In this document: positions 1-11,196 of the stretch, piece after piece | How positions within the stretch are numbered: the first letter of the stretch is position 1 | How the letters are laid out: every line of letters starts with the position of its first letter | NCBI RefSeq assembly: GCF_008119785.1 | Contig: NZ_VSFA01000027.1 | Coordinates: 1 to 64,000, forward strand | From: Micromonospora sp. MP36 | GTDB lineage: Bacteria; Actinomycetota; Actinomycetes; Mycobacteriales; Micromonosporaceae | Reading direction: 5' to 3' | DNA length: 64,000 nt | The notes under the pieces: model-generated | The model's input: the letters and a program-made list of their open reading frames with translations, nothing else | Databases searched by the model: none | Told to the model about the DNA's origin: nothing | Made by a program: the position numbers and the translations under genes

Positions 1-1132
1 GGCGTCGTGCGAGGCAGAGCAGGGCTTGGGTATGGTGCTTGCCCTGGGTGATCTTCTTGTCGTAGTAGGCCCGTGAGACGGGGTCGGCCAGGGACGCGAA
101 CGAGGACAGGAAGAAGGCGCGTTTGAGCTGCTTGTTGCCGCGTCTGGAGGGTTGTTCGCCGCGGATGGAGGAGCCGGAGGAGCGGGTGGCCGGGGTGAGG
201 CCTGCGTAGGCTGCGAGGTGGGCGGCGGTGGGGAAGCTGCTGCCGTCGCCGACGTCGATGAGGATCCTGGCTCCGGTCCTGACGCCGATCCCCGGCATCG
301 ACGTCAGGACCTTCGAAAGAGGGTGGCTGTCCAGCAGTTCCTGGATCCGGACGGCCAGTACGTTGCGCTGGTCCAGGACGGTTGCCAGTGAGCCGGCCAG
401 GCTCGGGACGATGAGCGCGGCCGCGTCCGTGCCGGGGACGACGACGGTCTGCTCGTCCAGAGCGGTGAAGATGTCCTCGACCAGGCGCTCGGCCATCCGC
501 GGGGCCTTCGGCCGCAGCAGACTGACCAGGCGTCGGCGTCCTGCCTTTCGGATCTGGGCTGGGGAGCCGAAACGCTCCAGCAGCGCGAGGACGGCCGGGT
601 GCTGGAGGCGCGGGCCCAGGACGCGTTCCAGGTGTGGGTGGATCTGGGTGAGCAGGCCGCGGAGCCGGTTGCTGACGCGGGTTGCCTCGCCGGCCAGATC
701 GTCGTCGAAGCCGACGAGCATCTCCATCTCGGCGATGGTCTCGTCTTCGAGCTCGACCGAGCGGAGCGTGTGGGGCATGAGGCGGGCTGCGTCCGCGATG
801 ATGAACGCGTCGCGAGCGTCGGTCTTCGCCTCGCCCGGGTAGAGGTCGGCGATCCGACGCATGGTCAGTCCGGGCAGGTAGGCAACCGGGCAGCCCATGT
901 CACGGGCGACCGCGAGCGGCAGGGCGCCGATGGAGGCCGGCTGGTCGACCACAACAAGCACGGTTCCGTGCTTGGCCTGGAGCTTGCCGAGGAGCTCGCG
1001 GAGCTTGGGTTCGCTGTTGGGCAGCCGCCTGTCGAAAGCCTTCTTCCCGGCCGGGGTTACGGCGGTGGCGTGGTGTTCGCCCTTGCCAACGTCTAGGCCG
1101 AGGAAGACTCCAATGTCGCTGACGTCGATCAC
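1..1132 (-). mobile_element. IS110-family transposase, 3' end cut by window edge
   Basis: The reading frame starts at a GTG at 1132 and is still open at position 1, so the C-terminus lies outside the window. The N-terminal part has the RuvC-like DEDD layout of IS110 recombinases: GLDVGK near the start, VVVDQP further on, then a TDARDA motif. The C-terminal part has the transposase_20 region, with SMPGIGVRTGARIL followed by AAYAGLTPATRSSG and RRGNKQLKRAFFLS. IS110 enzymes cut and join DNA using a bridge RNA encoded in the non-coding end of the element. The visible coding part is intact. The matching insertion end on the left is not in the window. Confidence 0.93.
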
Positions 1133-1708
1133 GTGCGTCCTTCGGTCGTCCCCGCCCGGCCGTCCCACGGCACCGATCGCCACATCCACATTACGAAGAG
1201 CCTCCCGGCCTGCGGACAAGCCGGTGGTCATGCCCCTAATCAGCGGTCTGTCGATGCCTCCGGGCCGGTGACACCACCCCCCAGGCCATACGTTCAACAG
1301 GGGGGAGCAGTCATGCCGGACCGGAGGCCGGGCGCCCCATTGCAGGGCCACCAAGAAGGTAATGGGGGTGCACTCTCATCGACAGTTGCGGATGCAAGTG
1401 GAGCGCGGCCCAGGTGACTGTTCAAGACGTGCCTGCAGCAGGTCCTCCAGCACCTGCTGCTCATCGGCAGGCCCACGGATGCTCACCCCAGGTCGCCGAA
1501 GTAGCCCTCCTCCTCGCCGAGCAGCAGCGGCACGCCATAGACCGACATGTCCGCTCGGTGACCTGGCGGTGCGCGGTATTCGCTACCTGCTGTATTCGCC
1601 AGCCGGTATGAGGAGCCCTGGCATGCTCGCACCTGAAGCCGGCGGCTCTCGCGACGCCTGGCTGCTGGACCACTCGGTCAGCGCAGAGCCCACCGGGGAC
1701 GCAGATGC
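1133..1708. other. IS110 non-coding end and gene remnants
   Basis: There is no convincing full gene here. The stretch directly upstream of the transposase start is where IS110-group elements encode their bridge RNA. A small hairpin (CCGGC at 1205-1209 with GCCGG at 1220-1224) lies in it, but I cannot define the element's end. Further right on the minus strand are two short overlapping open frames that look like fragments of an older gene. One ends around 1485 with MSVYGVPLLLGEEEGYFGDL. The other starts at GTG 1486, stops at 1376, and contains DEQQVLEDLLQARL. They may be the remains of a gene interrupted by the insertion. Confidence 0.3.
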
Positions 1709-2443
1709 TCACCGCTTGCGCGGTACGCCGCACAGGGCGAGCAGGTCGTCCATCATGTTCTCGAACAGGGGTAGGTGGTCGTCGAACATCGCAGCGAAGT
1801 GTCCGTAGACGGCCATGCAGAGCAGTCCGTAGATCTGCCGCCAGCAGGTGATCATCACCATGGCGACCCCGATCGGGAGGTCGTGCCCCAGGTGGTCCCG
1901 GTAGGTGGCCATCTGCGGCCGTAGTTCCGGTTCGATTGCCTCGTCGGCCGGGTACGGCAGGATGCCCCGGCGCCACAGTTGCACGAAGGTCTGCCCGAAC
2001 AGGCCACCCAGTTCCTGGAGCAGCACCTGGTCGGTGTGGCGTCCGGATGCGACCAGCCGCCGGTAGCCGGCTCCCATGAGCAGATCGAACTCGCCGGGGT
2101 TCGCGACCGACCAGTCCAGCACAGCTCGGGTGGCCGCGTAGAGCTTGCCGCCGAAGTCTTCCGGGTCCACCGTGCCTACGGTCTCCGCGACGACCGCCAC
2201 GAAGTCGCGCGTGACCGCTTCGTAGACGGCATGGGTCAGGCCCAGCTTTCCCTCGAAGTAGCGGTAGAGCGCCGGTGGTGTCACCCCAACCTCGCGGGCG
2301 ACCGTCGACACGCTCAGCGCCTCTATGCCCTGCTCGGCGATGAGCTTGCGGGCTGCCATGAGCGCATCGCGGTGCAACTCGGCCCGCAGGCGATCGCGAC
2401 GCGAGGCCGACCGGGCAGTGGCGTCCTCGACGGATGGTGGCAT
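1709..2443 (-). CDS. TetR/AcrR-family transcriptional regulator
   Basis: This 244-residue protein has a typical TetR N-terminal helix-turn-helix (residues about 20-65, with GIEALSVSTVAREVGVTPPA then LYRYFEGK). It is followed by an all-helical ligand-binding domain of the WHG/TetR_C type (PEEF-like segment, VMITCWRQIYGLLCMAVYGH). It should bind DNA as a dimer and release it when a small ligand binds. Its start faces a perfect 17-bp palindrome about 90 bp upstream, probably its own operator. The first gene on the other side is the kinase of the six-gene cluster, so the cluster is a possible target. No transporter or enzyme of the usual TetR-regulated kind is adjacent. Confidence 0.9.
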   Translation of the reverse strand: MPPSVEDATARSASRRDRLRAELHRDALMAARKLIAEQGIEALSVSTVAREVGVTPPALYRYFEGKLGLTHAVYEAVTRDFVAVVAETVGTVDPEDFGGKLYAATRAVLDWSVANPGEFDLLMGAGYRRLVASGRHTDQVLLQELGGLFGQTFVQLWRRGILPYPADEAIEPELRPQMATYRDHLGHDLPIGVAMVMITCWRQIYGLLCMAVYGHFAAMFDDHLPLFENMMDDLLALCGVPRKR

Positions 2444-2510
2444 TCCTACCTCTTCCTACGGCTTCCGCTACGGCTGAGCCATCGACGCATGTCGGGGCAT
2501 GGTAGACCGC

Positions 2511-2545
2511 AGTGAAGCTTCCTTATATAGTGAAGGGTCTTCACT
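2511..2545. promoter_or_regulatory. Palindromic operator between tetR and the kinase cluster
   Basis: AGTGAAGGGTCTTCACT at 2529-2545 is a perfect 7-bp inverted repeat with a 3-bp spacer. A third copy of the half-site AGTGAAG lies at 2511-2517. An AT-rich TATATA block (2524-2529) touches the palindrome, as expected where a repressor overlaps a -10 region. The spacing to the tetR start fits autoregulation. The remaining part of the gap (2546-2803) holds no gene I can support. Confidence 0.65.
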
Positions 2546-2803
2546 CTGTTACTTGTTGTTTCGGAGCGCTGCCAGCTAATCACACGCCCTCCTGCCCTCG
2601 CGAGCGGCTGCGGTGAAGGGACACCCCATGACGACGCGATCCAGACATATCGGCCGGCTCGCCGCCGGGGGCACGCTGACGCTGGTGGCAGCCGGGCCGG
2701 AGGTCGGTCTCCGGGCCCCTGGACCTCGTCTCGTTAGCAGGTGGACGGAGGAAGTGGACAGTGACCGCGCCAGGTTGGCGGAGCGTTCCTTTCGGGGCCG
2801 GCC

Positions 2804-5194
2804 ATGAGCGTTGAGAACCCGGTGTCCGAGTCGGGCCCGTCGCCGCAGGAGCACGTGCCCGGCCCGCCGCCGACGCGCCGGGAGGACCCGACCGGTGATC
2901 TGGGCCTGTCCGCGACCCGGCGCGAGCCAATGCCTAACGGGACCGGGCCGGCGGCGGGACCGCACACCGACGACTGGACCGCTGGCCTGATCAGGCTGCC
3001 CGAGCCGCTGCGCGGTACCTGGCAGATCGTCCGCGACCTGCCCGGAGGCGGTGAGGCGGACGTCGTGCTCGTGCGGGACGCCGAGGGCCGGGAACGCATC
3101 GTCAAGATCTACCGTCGGTACGTCGTGGTCGACGCCGAGGTGTCCCGCCGGTTGACCACACTCGACCGTACTCATCTCACGGCGCCGCACCGGACCGGGT
3201 ACGACCACGGCCGGCACTGGGAGCTGATGGAGTACGTGCCCGGCGGCAGCCTGGCCGAGCAGCTCGACGCGGCCGGGGCGACCCCGCTGTCCGGGGTGGA
3301 CGTCGTCGAGGCGATCCGGCAGATCACCGAGGCCCTGGGCGAGCTGCACCGCGCACACCTCACGCACAGCGACCTCAAGCCGTCGAACATCCTGGTCCGC
3401 CGGGTCGCGCCGCTCTCGCTGGCGCTCAGCGACTTCGGGTTGAGCAAGTACCTCGGTGACGCGTCCAAGCGGTTCACCCGGCGGGCGCACACGATCGCCT
3501 ACGCCGCACCGGAGTCCTTCTCCGGCCGCTTCTCCCCGGCCCAGGACTGGTGGGCGCTCGGCATGATCGTCCGGCAACTGGCCACCGGTGAGGCACCGTT
3601 CGCCGGCCTCAGCGAGCAGGTCGCCATGCACGAACTGCTGGTACGCGACGTACCGCTGGACGGCATCGCCGACGACCGGCTCCGGCTGCTCTGCCGTGGC
3701 CTGCTCGTGCGCGACCCCGACCACCGGTGGGCCGAGCCCCAGGTGCGGTCCTGGCTCGCCGGCGGGACCCCGAAGGTGCACGCCGTCACCGACGTACGGG
3801 CCGGCCGACCGCTGGTCGTGGCGGACCGGACCTGTTGGACCCGTGCCGAGGCGGCGCGCGCGTTCGCGACGCACTGGGACCGAGCACGGCAGACGTTCCT
3901 CGAGCGCATCGGCACGGCCGCCGAGCCGGGCGAGGGCTGGCGGCTGCTGCGCACGTGGCTCGAACAGTTCGACGAGGACGTCGAGCAGCGCATCCGGCTG
4001 ATCGACCAGGTGCTCACCGCCGACGTACCGCCCGAGGTACGCATGGTGCACCTGCTGCGCTGGCTGGACCCGGCCATGCCGCCGACCTACCGGAATACGT
4101 CACTGCTGCCCGAACACGTGGCCGACGTCGCCGCGGCGGCCGAAGCCGGAACCGGTGCCGCCGCCGGGATCGCCGAGGATCTGTGGCGGTACCAGCTGCT
4201 GGGCCTGCTGGCGCAGTTCGCCGGGGGCGCCGGACTGGTCGAGGTCGACCGCCGCTGGCGCGACTCCCTGGCCCAGCTCGACGCGATTCGCTCGATGCAC
4301 GACCTGCCGGCACCGGCCCAGGACGCGTTGGCCCGCACCGCCGGCACCCATCTCGCGGCCCTACTCCGCGCGGCGGCCGACCCCGACCTGCCGCCGCTGC
4401 TCGCACAGCGCGCGACCGCGGCCCGCGAGGCGGTCCTGGAGCGACCGCCCTGGTTCGACGCGTTGCACCCGGGGCAGGGCCCGGCGGTCGCGCTGGCCGT
4501 GCTGACCGTTGCGCCGGTCGCCGAGGCCGAGTACGCCCGGCTGCTCGCCGAACGCAACCGGGGCCGGCGGACCTGGGAGCAGGAGGAGCAGACCCGGACC
4601 GCGGGCGTGGGCAGGGCGCTCTGGTACGCCGCCGCGGCCGCCGGGATCTGGGCCGTGGTGATGCTCACCGGCGTGGCCGCCGCCATCGTCGCGATCAGCC
4701 CGTTCGGCCCTGCCAGCGGCACTCCGGCCAGGGCCACCGCGGTCATGGTGGCGTACGGGCTGGCCTGGCTCACCAACACCGCGGCCGAGTTGGTCGTGGC
4801 GGGCCGTGTCGGCGCCTACTACCACCCCGGGTGGTCGGCGCTGTCCGCGTTGTGGCGGCTCTGGCGGTGGGTGCCGGACGTGTGGGCGTTCATCCGGCGT
4901 GCCGGCAACACGGTCCGCGCGCGGGTGCCGGGGCCGCTTCTCGGCGTCGCCTCCGTCGGCCTCTGCTGCGTCGGCCTCTGCGTCATCGGACCGCTGATCG
5001 GCCTCGGTAGTGGCCTGTACGCGATCGTCATCCTGGGCGGGGCGGCCGGCCACCTGACCTGGGCACTGGTCCGGATCCTCCGCTTCAACCAGCTGCACGG
5101 CAATCGGCGACGGGCGTTGCTGGACGAGGACACCCGGTGGGCTCCCGCCGGTCACCCCCCGGTCGGTCACAACTTTGGAGGTGGACAACCGTGA
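2804..5194 (+). CDS. Ser/Thr protein kinase with C-terminal membrane segments
   Basis: This 796-residue protein has a proline-rich N-terminus followed by a Hanks-type kinase domain at about 70-325. The glycine-rich loop reads LPGGGEADVVLV, the likely ATP-anchoring lysine is K101 (IVKIY), the catalytic loop is HSDLKPSN (D190), the metal-binding motif is DFG (D210), and APE is at 235-237. The catalytic set is complete, so it should be active. A long helical region follows, then about four hydrophobic segments in the last 200 residues (near 604-630, 645-668 and 715-760). The kinase domain therefore precedes the membrane anchor, unlike PknB. The stop overlaps the GTG of the next gene (GTGA). It heads the cluster and probably phosphorylates a partner read by the FHA protein encoded downstream. 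The ribosome site before ATG 2804 is weak. Confidence 0.9.
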   Translation: MSVENPVSESGPSPQEHVPGPPPTRREDPTGDLGLSATRREPMPNGTGPAAGPHTDDWTAGLIRLPEPLRGTWQIVRDLPGGGEADVVLVRDAEGRERIVKIYRRYVVVDAEVSRRLTTLDRTHLTAPHRTGYDHGRHWELMEYVPGGSLAEQLDAAGATPLSGVDVVEAIRQITEALGELHRAHLTHSDLKPSNILVRRVAPLSLALSDFGLSKYLGDASKRFTRRAHTIAYAAPESFSGRFSPAQDWWALGMIVRQLATGEAPFAGLSEQVAMHELLVRDVPLDGIADDRLRLLCRGLLVRDPDHRWAEPQVRSWLAGGTPKVHAVTDVRAGRPLVVADRTCWTRAEAARAFATHWDRARQTFLERIGTAAEPGEGWRLLRTWLEQFDEDVEQRIRLIDQVLTADVPPEVRMVHLLRWLDPAMPPTYRNTSLLPEHVADVAAAAEAGTGAAAGIAEDLWRYQLLGLLAQFAGGAGLVEVDRRWRDSLAQLDAIRSMHDLPAPAQDALARTAGTHLAALLRAAADPDLPPLLAQRATAAREAVLERPPWFDALHPGQGPAVALAVLTVAPVAEAEYARLLAERNRGRRTWEQEEQTRTAGVGRALWYAAAAAGIWAVVMLTGVAAAIVAISPFGPASGTPARATAVMVAYGLAWLTNTAAELVVAGRVGAYYHPGWSALSALWRLWRWVPDVWAFIRRAGNTVRARVPGPLLGVASVGLCCVGLCVIGPLIGLGSGLYAIVILGGAAGHLTWALVRILRFNQLHGNRRRALLDEDTRWAPAGHPPVGHNFGGGQP

Positions 5195-6468
5195 GCGGGA
5201 TCAGCATCGTCGGGTACGGGGTCGCGGGCATGCGCCTCGCCACCGGCCTCGGTGAGTTGCTGGCGCTGGACCCGGCCGAGGCCGCCGCGCGGAACGCCCG
5301 GATCCGGCAACTCACCGAGGAGCGGCGTAGCCGACGCGCGGCGCTGGAGGCCGCCGAGGCACGGGCGGCCGACGAGCGGGAACGGCTCACGCAGCGGCTC
5401 GTCCGGGCCCGCGTCGAGGCCGCCGGGGCCGCTGCCGCACTCGCCGCCGCCGGGCTCCCCCCGGACCCCGGGCTCGAACCACCCATACCCTGTCCGGCAG
5501 CCGAGCAGTGGTGTGCGGCGGTGCCCGCGCTGGTCCGCGCGGCGCACGCGCGCGCCGGTGCGGCGATCGCCGCGCAGGCCGTACCCCGGCTGGCGGCGCT
5601 GTTGGCCGCCCACCCCGCCGGGCCGCTGGTCAGCGCGGTCGACCTGCTCCGACCGGACGAGCCGGGGCCGGCGCCCGGTTCCGGATCGGACGCCGTGGCC
5701 GTGCTGGCGCGGATGCTGGCCACGCTCGACGCCCGTGCCGACGCCGGCGACCGGGACCTCGTCGAGGAGGCCGCCGAGGCGGCGGCGCAACGTACGGACC
5801 GGGCAGCCCACCTGGTCGAGCTGCGGCTGCGCATCCAGGAGGCGAACGACCGGGTCGGCCGCCGGCATGACGACGCGGTTACCGCGGCGCAGCTGCTCGA
5901 CGCGATGGAGCCGTACCGCCCGGAACACGGGCTGGACCCGGACCGCCTGGGCGATGCCCGTGGGGCCCTCGATGAGGTGGTGGCCGGCCGGCGGGAGCTG
6001 GACGACGCGCTGCTCGACCTGGTCGCGAAGCTACGGGGACAGGTGGAGGCCAGGGCCAGCGCGGCGACGGTGACCGACGCGGTCGCCGATGTGCTCGGCG
6101 AACTGGGATACCTGGTCGGACCGGACTTCTCCGTCGGCGAGGCGACCGAGGGCATGCTCGAGGTGTGCCACCCGGCCCAGCCCGAACACCTGATCCGGAT
6201 GCGGGTCGACGCCGAGCAGCGGCAGCTGGTGGCGATGGTGTACCGCGCCGGGGCGGGCGCGGAGGACGCGGAGGCGGACGCCGCCGCCGAGGCGGCCTGG
6301 TGCGGCGACCTCGACCGAGCGGTCACCCAGCTCGCCGGCTCCGGGATGGAGCTCACCCCCGTCGTCCTCACCGCGCCCGGTGCCCGACCGGTTGCGGTGG
6401 TCGCCGCCGAAGCCGAGGGCCGGTCCACGACCAGGCAGCGGCACCACACCCACCAGCGAGCGGAGTGA
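5191..6468 (+). CDS. Coiled-coil protein of the kinase/AAA+/radical-SAM cluster, unknown function
   Basis: The GTG at 5191 follows a strong ribosome site (GGAGGTGG at 5177-5184) and overlaps the kinase stop by 4 bp, giving 425 residues. A short glycine-rich hydrophobic N-terminus (GISIVGYGVAGM) precedes a long Ala/Glu/Arg helical region (about residues 30-310) with coiled-coil character. A compact C-terminal domain at about 315-410 (VLGELGYLVGPDFSVGEAT onward) has alternating strand-like segments and ends in a basic His/Arg tail. I do not recognise a family. Its position between the kinase and the ATPase suggests a scaffold, adaptor or phosphorylation substrate; that is inference. Confidence 0.75.
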   Translation: MSGISIVGYGVAGMRLATGLGELLALDPAEAAARNARIRQLTEERRSRRAALEAAEARAADERERLTQRLVRARVEAAGAAAALAAAGLPPDPGLEPPIPCPAAEQWCAAVPALVRAAHARAGAAIAAQAVPRLAALLAAHPAGPLVSAVDLLRPDEPGPAPGSGSDAVAVLARMLATLDARADAGDRDLVEEAAEAAAQRTDRAAHLVELRLRIQEANDRVGRRHDDAVTAAQLLDAMEPYRPEHGLDPDRLGDARGALDEVVAGRRELDDALLDLVAKLRGQVEARASAATVTDAVADVLGELGYLVGPDFSVGEATEGMLEVCHPAQPEHLIRMRVDAEQRQLVAMVYRAGAGAEDAEADAAAEAAWCGDLDRAVTQLAGSGMELTPVVLTAPGARPVAVVAAEAEGRSTTRQRHHTHQRAE

Positions 6469-6470
6469 CG

Positions 6471-8299
<1,829 letters not shown>

Positions 8300-8303
<4 letters not shown>

Positions 8304-8959
8304 CCACCGGGCCGGCCGGACCCGGCACGATCGAGATCAGCCGGCTGCACCATCCGGTCACCGTGCTCGGGCCGGGCACCCGGGCCGGGATCTGGGTGCA
8401 GGGCTGCACCATCGGCTGCGCCGGCTGCCTTGCCCGGGACACCTGGGACCGCCGGACCGACCGCGCCGTACCAGTCCGGTCCGTACTCGAATGGCTCGCC
8501 GGCCTACCCGGGCCAGTGGACGGGGTGACGATCTCCGGCGGCGAACCGCTGCAACAGCCGGGACCGGTCGCCGAGCTGATCGCCGGCGTGCTGCGCTGGC
8601 GCGGCGACCGCGAGATCGACGTCCTGCTATACACCGGCTACCCGTGGACCCGGGCGCGCCGGCACACGGCTGTTGTCGCTGGCTGCGACGCGGTCGTAGC
8701 CGGCCCGTACGTCGAGCGGCGCAACGTCGGGGACCTTCCCCTGCGCGGCTCTGCCAACCAGCGGATCGTGCCGCTCACCGAGCTCGGCCAGCGCCGATAC
8801 GGGCTGGACGCCGCACTGCCCGGACGCGGTCTCCAGGCCACCGTCACCGGCGACCGGATCTGGATGGTGGGCATCCCCCGCGCCGGCGACCTCCGCCGGA
8901 TGCGCGAGGGCCTGGCCGCGCGCGGGGTACGGATCGAGGGGGCCTCATGGCGGAGCTGA
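8300..8959 (+). CDS. Radical-SAM 4Fe-4S activase, NrdG-like
   Basis: This 219-residue protein has the radical-SAM cluster motif CX3CX2C (C36, C40, C43 in VQGCTIGCAGC), a GGEPL motif (ISGGEPLQQP) that contacts the SAM amino group, and a short single-domain architecture like the NrdG/PflA glycyl-radical activases. It is translationally coupled to the AAA+ gene (GTGA overlap at 8300) and overlaps the FHA gene by 13 bp. No glycyl-radical enzyme (NrdD, PFL) is nearby, so it probably acts on a partner encoded in this cluster or makes another radical-based modification. The fold assignment is firm; the substrate is unknown. Confidence 0.88.
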
Positions 8960-9588
8960 TCTGCCGGTGGTGCCACCGGCCCGTCTCGCCGGGCGACCTG
9001 ATCTGTCTTGGCTGTCAGGCGAACCTCGTTGACGCGGTGGTGGACGGCGCCGACCTGGCGGCCGACGCCGCGTCGGCGATGTCGTCCGGGCTGGTGTCCG
9101 CCGCCGAGTTCGGTCCGCCGCCGGGCGCGGACAACCGGCCCGGCGCTGGTGGCGCGGACGGCCCGGGTACCGGCTTGGAGGCCGCGGCCACCTGCCCGAG
9201 CTGCGACGGGGTGCTGCCGGCCGCCGACCCGCCGGTCTGCCCGGCCTGCCTGACGCCGCTCGCCGGTGCGCTCGTGCTGGAGCTCGACGCGGCCACCCCG
9301 CACGGCCGCTGGCGCCGGGTCGTCCTGCCCGGCACCGAACTCGTCCTGGGGCGCGACCCCCGGCACTCGCCGGCGGCAGCGGTCCTCGGCCGGTACGACA
9401 CCGTGTCCCGGCGACACGCCCGGGTTGCCGTGGACCAGGACCGACGGGCGAGGGTCACGGATCTGGACTCGCTGAACGGAACCTTCGTCGACGACGTACC
9501 GGTGCCTCCCGGCACCACCGTCGACCTGCGCCCCGGATCATTGCTGCGCCTCGGGCGCACTGTGTCGCTCAGGGTCGGGCCTGCATGA
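8947..9588 (+). CDS. Double zinc-ribbon plus FHA-domain protein
   Basis: ATG 8947 is preceded by GAGGGGG inside the end of the activase gene. The 213-residue protein begins with a zinc ribbon (CRWC and CLGC), followed by an Ala/Gly/Pro-rich linker and a second ribbon (CPSC and CPAC). It ends in a forkhead-associated domain: VLGRDP, VSRRHARV, SLNGTFVDD. The FHA fold binds phosphothreonine peptides, and the R, S, RH and N residues needed for that are present. Encoded four genes after a Ser/Thr kinase, it is the natural reader of that kinase's output. The zinc ribbons probably mediate protein contacts. Confidence 0.9.
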   Translation: MAELICRWCHRPVSPGDLICLGCQANLVDAVVDGADLAADAASAMSSGLVSAAEFGPPPGADNRPGAGGADGPGTGLEAAATCPSCDGVLPAADPPVCPACLTPLAGALVLELDAATPHGRWRRVVLPGTELVLGRDPRHSPAAAVLGRYDTVSRRHARVAVDQDRRARVTDLDSLNGTFVDDVPVPPGTTVDLRPGSLLRLGRTVSLRVGPA

Positions 9589-9684
9589 CGGCGTCGGCGA
9601 TGGTGTGGTGTGTCGGTATCGGGAGTCCGCACCGGAGCCGGTGACCCGGCAGCTGGCGTGGCAGTCGTTTGGAGGGAGAAACCT

Positions 9685-11196
9685 GTGCCTGAGGAGGCGT
9701 CCCCGCCTACACGAGGTCGACCGGACCGGATGAGCCGGACCCGAGTCGAAGTCCCGACCGTCGACAGCAGCGTCGCCACCGTGCTGCTCGAGGCGAACGG
9801 CATCCAGATCTGCGGCACCGACCCGAGCCCTGCGGAACCCGGCCGGACTGTGCTGGAGGTGCTGGTGCCCTACGAAGGAATACCGGCCGAGGTGCACGAA
9901 TACGTGCGCCGAAGAATCGACGACATCCTCGGCAGGATCGTGCATCATCGGGTGCGCTCGGTGGCCACCCGGTTGCTGTCGCCTCCTCAGAAAGTCGGCA
10001 GCTATCTGGTTCGGGTGCGACGTACCACTCGTCCCTGGTGGGCAGTGCCCGTTCCGACCCTTTGCCTGTCCCTCCTTCCGCCCCGCTACCGGGAACGCTG
10101 GCGGCACGCCGTCCGCAGCCAGTCGCTGGGCGTCCGGGTCTACGGGAGCGACGAGCAGCAAGCTCGACAGGAGTTGCCCGTTATCGCGGAGTCCACCGGC
10201 TGGCCGCCGAGCGACCTCGAACTGCAACTGGTACGCCACGTCGACCCGATGCGGGACATGCGCTTTCCGCCCCGGGTGCACTCCACCCGGTCCGCCGCCG
10301 TCTGCGCGATCCTGCTGCTGGCCATCCTCGTCATCGTCGCCGTTCCAGGGCAGCCAGCCGAGCCCTGGGCGTGGGTCATCGGACTCGGCATGACGGCGGC
10401 GGTGTGCGCAGCGGCGTCCCGCCCGATTGTGGGAAAGCGGTTGGACAATGTTTTGCTCGTCAGTGCGTTCACCGTAATCGTCTATTTGACGGGCCGCTTC
10501 GTGCGCAACTTCTGGCACGCGGACCTGGTGACTCTCGCCGCGGCCGGGATCATCATCGGTGTCGCGGTCGTACCGCTGCTCTATCGGGCGCACGCGCCGT
10601 GGTTCGTGCAGGTCGTCCTTCCCGCGCTTTTCGTGGTCGCCGGGCCCTTGATGATCTTCTACGGTGAACTCCTCTACGGGATGTTCCTGTCACCATGGGG
10701 GCTGAATTCTGGTGATGTGGGAATGACCCGAACGGATCTCGTCGTCACGGTGCTGCCGACCGCGATGCTCGCCGTTGTGTCCATCAACGTGCTGCTCCTG
10801 CTGTACGCGCTGGGACGCATGTTCCGGGTCACCGGAAAGATCTTCTGGCTCTCCATCGCAACTGTGGTGTTCACCGCCCTGTTCATCGGCCAGGTCGCCG
10901 ACGAGGTACAGGCGGCCGAGCGGGCCGGCGCTGCGCTCGCCCGGACGCCTGCCGCCCGAGCAGGCTCAACCGATGCACCTCCTGCCGGCTGGGGGCAGTT
11001 GACCCCCAAACCCGTGTGCGTCACCGGAGCCGACGATTGGGTCAAGGACCTTCCTCAAGACCGACCCTTGTGGCGTTTCGGCAGCGGCAACGGGGTGACG
11101 GTGCTACTCGACCCGACCCATGCCGACCAGACCATTACCGTCCCCGATGGGTCCATCACGCTCCGAGCCGTTGCCGGTACAGCGAACTCATGCTGA
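9685..11196 (+). CDS. Polytopic membrane protein ending the kinase/AAA+ cluster, unknown function
   Basis: I chose GTG 9685 because GGAGGGAG (9671-9678) lies just ahead; this gives 503 residues. A soluble N-terminal region of about 200 residues is followed by roughly seven hydrophobic segments between about 205 and 410, for example AAVCAILLLAILVIVAVPG and VSINVLLLLYALG. A soluble C-terminal tail of about 90 residues ends in Cys. The layout resembles ESX/type VII accessory membrane proteins only superficially, and I cannot assign a family. It lies 96 bp after the FHA gene on the same strand, so it is probably the last gene of the operon. A role in anchoring the complex is a guess. Confidence 0.7.
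   Translation: MPEEASPPTRGRPDRMSRTRVEVPTVDSSVATVLLEANGIQICGTDPSPAEPGRTVLEVLVPYEGIPAEVHEYVRRRIDDILGRIVHHRVRSVATRLLSPPQKVGSYLVRVRRTTRPWWAVPVPTLCLSLLPPRYRERWRHAVRSQSLGVRVYGSDEQQARQELPVIAESTGWPPSDLELQLVRHVDPMRDMRFPPRVHSTRSAAVCAILLLAILVIVAVPGQPAEPWAWVIGLGMTAAVCAAASRPIVGKRLDNVLLVSAFTVIVYLTGRFVRNFWHADLVTLAAAGIIIGVAVVPLLYRAHAPWFVQVVLPALFVVAGPLMIFYGELLYGMFLSPWGLNSGDVGMTRTDLVVTVLPTAMLAVVSINVLLLLYALGRMFRVTGKIFWLSIATVVFTALFIGQVADEVQAAERAGAALARTPAARAGSTDAPPAGWGQLTPKPVCVTGADDWVKDLPQDRPLWRFGSGNGVTVLLDPTHADQTITVPDGSITLRAVAGTANSC

Noticed and set aside
2613..2803. A 64-codon plus-strand frame between tetR and the kinase gene
   Set aside because: It begins like a short exported peptide but turns into Arg/Pro-rich sequence with no family resemblance; too weak to call.
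2576..4051. A 491-codon minus-strand frame over the kinase gene
   Set aside because: It overlaps the kinase domain, which has all catalytic motifs on the plus strand, and has no recognisable domain.
10900..11196. Glycyl-radical motif at the end of the membrane protein (RAVAG near the C-terminus)
   Set aside because: Only a vague resemblance to RVxGY; surrounding conserved residues are missing and the segment follows membrane helices.
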